A stretch of 17,867 nucleotides of DNA. Origin: JADKAC01 sp964492065 (GTDB taxonomy: Bacteria > Bacteroidota > Bacteroidia > Chitinophagales > BACL12). The DNA is taken from positions 1-17,867 of the forward strand of contig CAZBHH010000037.1 of the NCBI GenBank assembly GCA_964492065.1. The letters are read 5' to 3'. The position numbers and the translations under genes were made by a program. Below, in pieces: positions 1 through 6,700 of the stretch. The notes below the pieces were generated by a model. The model did no database searches, had not been told where the DNA came from, and saw only the letters and a program-made list of their open reading frames with translations. The stretch's first letter is position 1, and each line of letters starts with the position of its first letter.

Positions 1-560
1 CATCATGCCATAAAGACCCCGGCCCGTTTACAGTAAGCGGCGTAGTTTTAGACCACACCACAAACCAGCCCGTAGATGGTGCAACGGTTTACCTGCTGGC
101 ACACGAAAAAGATGGCGGCATATGGGGCGGCTCTCCATCTTTTTTTATTGATACCACAATGGCAGATGCTAACGGTAAATTTTCATTCGCACCCGAAAAA
201 AATGATGACTGGGGCTATAGCTGCATGGCTGAAAAAGACCTTTATTTTTTAGGGCAGGAATATACCGCCGATGGCTATTATACTCTTACTGTAACCGCTT
301 ATTTATATCCGAAGGCATGGCTAAATGTGCATGTGAAAACTGTTAATGACTATGATCCTTGGGACTTTATCACTTTAGCAAATTCGAATGATAATTTTTA
401 TGGAAATTCCATAGATACCAATATTATATTACTGGTAAATGGTAATTATCTAATTCCAATTACATGGTTTTTTAACGATGATGGAGAAAGTTTAGGGAGT
501 GAAAGCATGAATGTAATTTGCCCAGCCTTCGATACTACTTTTTATGAAATTTTATATTAA
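1..560 (+). CDS. L1: predicted lipoprotein with carboxypeptidase-regulatory-like domain (5' end cut by window)
   Basis: This is the first visible member of the L family. By alignment with L4, the window opens in codon 17, just before the Ser-Cys of the lipobox (Cys at 6-8), so the signal peptide start is missing. The visible mature part begins CHKDPGPFTVSGVV and continues as a beta-sandwich of the carboxypeptidase regulatory-like type (G-V-V-x-D-x-T-x-x-P-V, later a T-x-A-D-x-x-G-K-F motif). It then diverges after the KAWLNVH strand and ends with the family motif CPAFDTTFYEILY. Bases 1-338 are identical to 3183-3520 in L4; the remaining 3' part is different. A shorter reading starting at the ATG at 159 would cut through the beta-sandwich and is not used. 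The function is unknown. A surface-exposed lipoprotein is plausible because Lys-Asp follows the Cys closely, resembling lipoprotein export signals known in Bacteroidota. Confidence 0.85.
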   Translation, partial: SCHKDPGPFTVSGVVLDHTTNQPVDGATVYLLAHEKDGGIWGGSPSFFIDTTMADANGKFSFAPEKNDDWGYSCMAEKDLYFLGQEYTADGYYTLTVTAYLYPKAWLNVHVKTVNDYDPWDFITLANSNDNFYGNSIDTNIILLVNGNYLIPITWFFNDDGESLGSESMNVICPAFDTTFYEILY

Positions 561-579
561 CTTTTAAAATAAACCAGTC

Positions 580-1011
580 ATGAAAGCCCTTACATTTCTT
601 TTTCTATTTGCTTTTTCAACAATTGCTTATTCACAAAATAGCAACTTTAATTTTCGAGACAGCGTTGATGCTGCATTCACAACCTTAAACCAGGATAGCA
701 TTACCACAGGAATCTTGCTGGATAAATGCCTGCCTCAGTTTGATATCACTCAATACGGAGCAATTAATGATACTCTTACGGATTTTAAAGCATGGCGTGG
801 CATTTACCGCAGCATGTGTCTCGGTGCTTTTAACCGCAATGGTTTTATAACTGATGACAGCATTAATAAAATATTACAGGCATCTCGTGAAGCGGATGTA
901 ATTCCCATATTTATTTTGAATTATGAATACAACAGCTTCAAACCTTATGCTGTGGATAGCAATCCTGCTGTTATTTACACTTTTATGTTAAATACATCTT
1001 CTTTTCTTTAA
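580..1011 (+). CDS. S1: 143-aa secreted protein, stand-alone copy of the N-terminal domain of the giant hydrolase
   Basis: It has a signal peptide of about 18 residues (MK, hydrophobic stretch, then AYS before Gln19). The ~110-residue domain that follows (RDSVDAAFTTLNQDS ... WRGIYRSMCLGAFNRNGFI ... ADVIPIFILNY) is clearly the same as residues 20-128 of the giant protein at 3770. Bases 726-879 are identical to 3916-4069. The protein stops after a short tail (SNPAVIYTFMLNTSSFL) and has no sorting domain, hydrolase or membrane segment. The next gene, L2, starts three bases after the stop, so translation may be coupled. I recognise no named family; the role is unknown. It may be a free form of the domain, or a truncated duplicate that is still open. 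Confidence 0.8.
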   Translation: MKALTFLFLFAFSTIAYSQNSNFNFRDSVDAAFTTLNQDSITTGILLDKCLPQFDITQYGAINDTLTDFKAWRGIYRSMCLGAFNRNGFITDDSINKILQASREADVIPIFILNYEYNSFKPYAVDSNPAVIYTFMLNTSSFL

Positions 1012-1014
1012 TTC

Positions 1015-1617
1015 ATGCATAGGCTCATCATCATCTTATTTGTTTCCACTTTACTTTTGGACACCTCCTGCCATAAAGACCCCGGCCCGTTTACAGTAAG
1101 CGGCGTAGTTTTAGACCATACCACTAACCAGCCGGTAGCTGATGCAAGGGTTTATCTGCTCGCCCATGAAAAGGACGGCGGCATATGGGGCGGCTCTCCA
1201 TCTTTTTTTATTGATACAACTATTGCCGACGCAAGCGGCAAATTCTCATTCTCTCCCGAAAAAAATGATGACTGGGGCTATAGCTGCATGGCTGAAAAAG
1301 ACCTCTATTTTTTGGGTGATGAATATACTGCTGATGGAAGTTATGCACTTACTGTTAATGTGTATATATACCCTAAGGCATGGTTGAGGATTCATTTCAA
1401 AAATATTTTACCTTCTGACCCAGCAGACCAATTTGCCATAAATGGCTCTGTTACCGATTATTTTCTAGGCGATGATATAGATACATTAATTATATACAGC
1501 GTGATTGGAAATGGTGATAAAATTCTTCATTATGGTCTTTATACAGATATTGAAAACATAGATGCCACAATTTATTGCCCTGCCTTCGACACAACCTATT
1601 TTGAAATTCTTTATTAA
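1015..1617 (+). CDS. L2: predicted lipoprotein with carboxypeptidase-regulatory-like domain
   Basis: The protein has 200 residues. The N-terminal hydrophobic segment (residues 3-15) is followed by Asp-Thr-Ser-Cys19. This is a weak lipobox because position -3 is Asp instead of Leu or Ala, although the other copies have Ala-Ala-Ser-Cys. The CHKD start of the mature part, with Lys-Asp near the Cys, is shared by all copies. Residues ~27-115 form a carboxypeptidase-regulatory-like beta-sandwich. Residues ~125-185 are the variable module, and the end is CPAFDTTYFEILY. Bases 1069-1182 are identical to 2125-2238 in L3. The start is three bases after the S1 stop. Domains of this type in Bacteroidota usually serve as accessory domains of surface proteins; no enzymatic motif is visible. 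Confidence 0.82.
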   Translation: MHRLIIILFVSTLLLDTSCHKDPGPFTVSGVVLDHTTNQPVADARVYLLAHEKDGGIWGGSPSFFIDTTIADASGKFSFSPEKNDDWGYSCMAEKDLYFLGDEYTADGSYALTVNVYIYPKAWLRIHFKNILPSDPADQFAINGSVTDYFLGDDIDTLIIYSVIGNGDKILHYGLYTDIENIDATIYCPAFDTTYFEILY

Positions 1618-1635
1618 CTCTTAAATAATTTAATC

Positions 1636-2067
1636 ATGAAAACCCCTTTTGCTATCCTATTTCTGGCAATATCCATTACAATCCATGCCCAAAATGCTAA
1701 CTACTCTATCCGAGACAGCATTGATGCTGTTTTTACAACCTTAAACCAAGACAATATTGCAACAGGCATATTGCTGGATAAATGCATTCCGCAATTTGAT
1801 ATTAGCAAATATTCTTCAATTAATGATACCATTACACATTTCAGCCTATGGCGGGGCATTTACCGAAGCATGTATCTCGGTGCTTTTAACCGCAATGGTT
1901 TTATAACTGATGACAGCATTAATAAAATATTACAGGCATCTCGTGAAGCGGATGTAATTCCCATATTTATTTTGAATTACAATTACAATAGCTTTAAACC
2001 TTATGCTGTTGACAGCAATCCTGCTGCTATTTACACTTTTACGTTAAATAAATCTTCTTATCTTTAA
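1636..2067 (+). CDS. S2: 143-aa secreted protein of the array
   Basis: This is the second stand-alone S protein. It has a signal peptide with probable cleavage after IHA (before Gln19), then the same domain as S1 and the giant protein (RDSIDAVFTTLNQDN ... LWRGIYRSMYLGAFNRN ... IPIFILNYNYNSFKPYAVDSN). It ends in the shared short tail IYTFTLNKSSYL. Bases 1875-1979 are identical to 819-923 of S1, whereas its first third differs. Its last 54 bases (2014-2067) belong to a 161-bp block shared with the S3-L4 junction. It lies 18 bases after L2 and three bases before L3. The reading frame has stayed open over the same 143 codons despite many substitutions, which suggests, but does not prove, that it is expressed. 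Confidence 0.8.
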   Translation: MKTPFAILFLAISITIHAQNANYSIRDSIDAVFTTLNQDNIATGILLDKCIPQFDISKYSSINDTITHFSLWRGIYRSMYLGAFNRNGFITDDSINKILQASREADVIPIFILNYNYNSFKPYAVDSNPAAIYTFTLNKSSYL

Positions 2068-2070
2068 TGT

Positions 2071-2679
2071 ATGCAACGCCTCACTATCATCTTATTTATT
2101 ACCGCCATTCTAATCGCTGCATCATGCCATAAAGACCCCGGCCCGTTTACAGTAAGCGGCGTAGTTTTAGACCATACCACTAACCAGCCGGTAGCTGATG
2201 CAAGGGTTTATCTGCTCGCCCATGAAAAGGACGGCGGCTTCTGGGGCGGTTCACCTTCTTTTTTTATTGATACCACAATTGCAGATGATAATGGGAAATT
2301 TTCATTCGCACCCGAAAAAAATGACGACTGGGGCTATAGCTGCATGGCTGAAAAAGAACTCTATTTTTTAGGGGATGAATATACCGCCGATGGAGATTAT
2401 GCACTGACTGTAACCGCTTATTTATATCCGAAGGCGTGGCTGAGTGTACATATTAAAAATATAATGCCATTTAACGAATCGGATAAAATTGCAATTAATG
2501 GTGCATTTACAATATCATTTGTTGGAATCGAAGTGGATACAAATATTTTATTTATATTACAAGGGAATTTTGAAAATTATATATATTGGAGCGTGACTAA
2601 AAATTTAATAACCACAACCTTTGGAGATACGATCTTTTCTCCTTCTTTCGATTCATTATTTTACGAAATTCTTTACTAA
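2071..2679 (+). CDS. L3: predicted lipoprotein with carboxypeptidase-regulatory-like domain
   Basis: The protein has 202 residues. A hydrophobic signal of ~15 residues is followed by Ala-Ala-Ser-Cys19, an acceptable lipobox, then HKDPGPF. The beta-sandwich (residues ~27-115) carries the same GVVLDHTTNQPV and YTADG motifs as its sisters. The C-terminal module (residues ~126-202) is the most divergent of the four. Its end reads SPSFDSLFYEILY, where the others have a Cys in CPAFDT. The head of the gene (2071-2174) is identical to L4, and 2125-2238 is identical to L2, so the gene is a mosaic. The start is three bases after the S2 stop. Function unknown; probably cell-envelope anchored. Confidence 0.83.
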   Translation: MQRLTIILFITAILIAASCHKDPGPFTVSGVVLDHTTNQPVADARVYLLAHEKDGGFWGGSPSFFIDTTIADDNGKFSFAPEKNDDWGYSCMAEKELYFLGDEYTADGDYALTVTAYLYPKAWLSVHIKNIMPFNESDKIAINGAFTISFVGIEVDTNILFILQGNFENYIYWSVTKNLITTTFGDTIFSPSFDSLFYEILY

Positions 2680-2698
2680 ACTTTAGAAGCCAATTGCC

Positions 2699-3130
2699 AT
2701 GAAGACCTGTTTTACTTACTTAATATTTATTGCAATTGTTGAAAGCAACGCACAAAATGCAACATCATCAATCAGAGACAGCATAGATGCCGTATTCTCA
2801 ACTCTTAATAATGATAGTATTAATACAGGTATTTTACTGAATAAATGCATGCCATTATTTGATATTGAAAAATACAATTCAATTAATGACACACTTACTA
2901 ATTTTAATGTATGGCGAGGTTTATATCGCAGCATGTATCTCGGCTCATTTAACCGGAGTGTTTTTATCTCTGATGACAGCATTAACCATATTTTACAATC
3001 CAGCCGTGAAGTGGATGTAATTCCCATATTTATTTTGAATTACAATTACAACAGCTTCAAACCGTGTGCTGTGGATAGCAATCCTGCTGCTATTTACACT
3101 TTTACGTTAAATAAATCTTCTTATCTTTAA
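2699..3130 (+). CDS. S3: 143-aa secreted protein of the array (most divergent copy)
   Basis: This is the third stand-alone S protein. The signal peptide probably cleaves after SNA (before Gln19). The body aligns over its whole length with S1, S2 and the giant protein but has the most substitutions (for example FSTLNNDSINTG, WRGLYRSMYLGSFNRSVFIS, and Cys in place of Tyr in FKPCAVDSN). The tail is the same as in S2. Bases 3077-3130 are identical to 2014-2067, and the identical block continues into L4. Retention of exactly 143 codons with conserved core positions in this older-looking copy is the best argument in the window that S proteins are functional and not debris. Confidence 0.78.
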   Translation: MKTCFTYLIFIAIVESNAQNATSSIRDSIDAVFSTLNNDSINTGILLNKCMPLFDIEKYNSINDTLTNFNVWRGLYRSMYLGSFNRSVFISDDSINHILQSSREVDVIPIFILNYNYNSFKPCAVDSNPAAIYTFTLNKSSYL

Positions 3131-3133
3131 TGT

Positions 3134-3745
3134 ATGCAACGCCTCACTATCATCTTATTTATTACCGCCATTCTAATCGCTGCATCATGCCATAAAGACC
3201 CCGGCCCGTTTACAGTAAGCGGCGTAGTTTTAGACCACACCACAAACCAGCCCGTAGATGGTGCAACGGTTTACCTGCTGGCACACGAAAAAGATGGCGG
3301 CATATGGGGCGGCTCTCCATCTTTTTTTATTGATACCACAATGGCAGATGCTAACGGTAAATTTTCATTCGCACCCGAAAAAAATGATGACTGGGGCTAT
3401 AGCTGCATGGCTGAAAAAGACCTTTATTTTTTAGGGCAGGAATATACCGCCGATGGCTATTATACTCTTACTGTAACCGCTTATTTATATCCGAAGGCAT
3501 GGCTAAATGTGCATGTGAAAGCAGTTAATGACTATGAGTTTTCAGATTTTATTGGTATAAATTCATTACAAACTGATCCATTTTATGGGGGAACTGTAGA
3601 TACTACGGAAATAATTTCTGTAACAGGTAATTCCACATTTCAAATGACTTGGTTTTTATTTGAGGCCGGAGTGGAGACATATAGCCAAACGGATTATATC
3701 TATTGCCCTGCATTTGATACAACACTTCATGAAATTTTTTATTAA
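3134..3745 (+). CDS. L4: predicted lipoprotein with carboxypeptidase-regulatory-like domain
   Basis: The protein has 203 residues: a hydrophobic signal, Ala-Ala-Ser-Cys19, the HKDPGPF mature start, a beta-sandwich at ~27-115, and a variable C-terminal module ending CPAFDTTLHEIFY. Its first part (3134-3237) is identical to L3, and 3183-3520 is identical to L1. From 3521 on it has its own sequence, apart from about 15 further bases shared with L1. It is the lipoprotein immediately upstream of the giant secreted hydrolase (24 bases between stop and start), so it is the best candidate for a physical or functional partner of that protein. That pairing is inferred only from position. Confidence 0.83.
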   Translation: MQRLTIILFITAILIAASCHKDPGPFTVSGVVLDHTTNQPVDGATVYLLAHEKDGGIWGGSPSFFIDTTMADANGKFSFAPEKNDDWGYSCMAEKDLYFLGQEYTADGYYTLTVTAYLYPKAWLNVHVKAVNDYEFSDFIGINSLQTDPFYGGTVDTTEIISVTGNSTFQMTWFLFEAGVETYSQTDYIYCPAFDTTLHEIFY

Positions 3746-3769
3746 CATTCATTTTTAAAATTTAACCAC

Positions 3770-6700
3770 ATGAGAACCTGCTTTATCATTATTTTCATTG
3801 CTTTCACAAGCTTGGTTTATGGACAGAACCCTGCAATACCCCTTAGAGACAGCATTGACGCTGCATTCACAACCTTAAATCAGGATAGCATTACCACAGG
3901 AATTTTGCTCGACAGATGCCTGCCTCAGTTTGATATCACTCAATACGGAGCAATTAATGATACTCTTACGGATTTTAAAGCATGGCGTGGCATTTACCGC
4001 AGCATGTGTCTCGGTGCTTTTAACCGCAATGGTTTTATAACTGATGACAGCATTAATAAAATATTACAGTTAAATCGTGAGGCCGATGTAATTCCTGTAT
4101 TTATTTTAAATTACAATTACAATAGCTTTAAACTTTATGCCGTTGACAGCAACCTTATTTATTTTTCCAATAAAAGGTTTTATGACAGCTCTCCGCAACC
4201 GGAGAGTCCTTATTTTACAAATAAAGTTTTTAATGCCTGCGGCGCTTTTAAAGTAAGCTATGCCGCCAATGCAAAATTTGTATTCAGCAGCGATTATTAT
4301 TTTTCAAATGATGCTGCACAAATTGATTCCCTGCAATGCGATTTTAATGACGGCGCCGGATTAAGAACAATTAATTTTGGCGATACAGTAACTATAAACT
4401 ATGGCGACCTGTTAACGCATACCATAACCGTAAAAATATTTTCCGGTGGCATAGTAAAAGGTGAATCTTCATTTTTATTTAAAATGTCGGATATATGCCC
4501 TGATGATTATCCACACGATATTATCGGGAATATTGCCGGTGAAATAGCTTACCCGCCCGGCGACCTGAGCGATGAAGCAAAAGTGAGCGCTAAATATACC
4601 ATTACGTATGGCTATGAAAGCGATGGTATAACAAAGCATACATCATTACAAAATCCTGTTCTCTTTGTTTCAGGATTTGACCCCGGTTACCAGAATTATA
4701 AAACCACCGCAGATGATTGCAAATACGGTCGTATGGGTTGGATAGATATTATATCAGGATTAAACTATAACCTTGAGGAAGGAACCATTGAAAACTGGGA
4801 CCCCGAGTTTACCTATGCACCTGATTTTTTCGATCAGTTGTTTCTTGATGGCTACGATGTAATATTTCTTGACTTTAAAGACGGCACAGACTATATGCAA
4901 CGCAATGCTTACACTCTTGTTCACATGATTGAATGGATAAACGAACATAAAGCGCCTGATGCTGATGAAACAGTTATTATTGGAGCGAGTATGGGTGGCC
5001 AACTTGTCCGGTATGCACTAACTTACATGGAATCGAATAATGTATCACATTGCAGCCGGTTATTTATTGCATTTGATTCGCCTGCAAAAGGTGCCAATGT
5101 TCCGCTTGGTCTACAGTCCTTTGCATGGTTTGTTCATTATATATCACCCGAAGGTTCTGACGGGTCTAAAGATTCGGAGTTTCAATTGGAAAGCCTTCGT
5201 GCCCCTGCTGCAAGGCAATTGCTCATCCCGCATTTTGAAGGTGAATACCCTTCCGGTATTCACTCATACAGAACCGATTTTTACAATGAGCTTTTTGCAA
5301 TGGATGTTGATGGTTATCCTGATAACATTAGAAAGGTTGCAGTAGCAAACGGAAACAAAACCGCCCAACCACAGGCAGGATTATCTGATGGACAAAAATT
5401 TCTGGAACTTGAAGTAGATAAGCTCTTCGGTTACGCCTTGGGACAAAGCTATTTTTCACCCGGTTACCTTAACGACCTGGGGCATAATTCGGTATTTTAT
5501 GGTAAGTATAAGGTGCTTGGATTAACTGTTTTAGATTATGATATTATTCCTCCGGCTGATGCCGATGGTTTTGACACGGCACCCGGAAGCAAGCAAAGCC
5601 GACTCACGGAAATGGATGATGATTTTGATGATACCGGCTCCGAACATTTTGATGTTTATAAAGATTACTTCTGCTTTGTGCCTTCTATCAGTGCTTTGGA
5701 TATTTATACTGCAGAATTGGATTTTGATATAGAATCTGAAATTTTTGAAGATGCTCCTGATTCTTATTATCCTTTTTTTGCATATTATGCGCCTGAGGAT
5801 ATTGATGAAAACCATGTCCAGCTTAGTATAGCTGCAGATGATGATGCAGGCAATACGGCATGGAGCATTGAGCAGATAAATAAAAATGCGTATGATTTAG
5901 TAACCGCCTTACCTAATATATCACTTGGCACCACCTATAATTACGGCAATGCATATAAAAATATAGTGCACTCACTCGACATCAACTCCGGCGGCCTGCT
6001 CCAAATAAACGGCAATTACAACACCGATTACGGCGACGGAAGTCCTGCCGTGGCGGGTAGTACATTTACAGTTTACACAAGTGCATGTAATAATTCCATT
6101 ATCACTATCAACTCCGGCGGCATATTAGAAATAGGCGATGACAATGATCCGGTGGATAATAACAAGGGAATATTGGAAGTGCTGGATGGCAGCGCAATAT
6201 ATGTAAACACCGGAGGCATTTTAAAAATCCGAAGAAACAGTCAGTTGAATTTGCGCAGCGGTGCCATCTTATACCTGGAGCCGGGCGGTGTAATTGAAAT
6301 AGAAGAAGGCGGATTTCTGGCAATGGATGACGGCTCACAGTTAAAACTAAACGGCGGTGTATTGGATTTGAAGGACAGCAATGCACAACTGAAATTATTT
6401 TCCGGCGGCGAAATAATTGTTGCCGCCGGAGTGGATTTTACTTTAGACAGCGAAGGTTTTTTTGAATATTACGATGACGGTATTTTCACCATGCTGGGCA
6501 GCACAGGTAAATTTATTCTGGCAGGCGATGGCGATACGGATTTAAAAATGCGATTGCAGGAAGATGCAGATTTTTATCTGCAAACACACGATGTAGATAT
6601 TTACAATTGCAAACTTTCTTTTAATGACAATGCACTGTTTCGGGTGGAAGCAAATAATACATCACTTGATTTGGTTAACTATGAAGATTTCAGCACATCG

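Larger units (their letters stand above)
1..4153 (+). repeat. Tandem array of ~1.06 kb lipoprotein + secreted-protein units
   Basis: The segment consists of direct repeats, each holding one L gene (lipoprotein) and one S gene (143-aa secreted protein). S starts lie at 580, 1636, 2699 and 3770 (the last being the 5' end of the giant gene), giving periods of 1056, 1063 and 1071. L starts at 1015, 2071 and 3134 give 1056 and 1063. Stretches that I compared base by base and found identical are: 1-338 with 3183-3520; 726-879 with 3916-4069; 819-923 with 1875-1979; 1069-1182 with 2125-2238; and 2014-2174 with 3077-3237. Between these blocks the copies differ, most of all in the 3' halves of the L genes. 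Recognisable S homology ends inside the giant gene near 4153. The left end of the array lies outside the window. Confidence 0.93.

Noticed and set aside
1142..1387. 81-codon open frame in another frame of L2
   Set aside because: It overlaps the conserved beta-sandwich of L2 and the other L copies do not conserve it as a gene.
1..4153. CRISPR array, transposon or phage origin for the repeats
   Set aside because: Repeat units are ~1 kb and coding, with no short direct repeats and spacers, no transposase or integrase, and no terminal inverted repeats.
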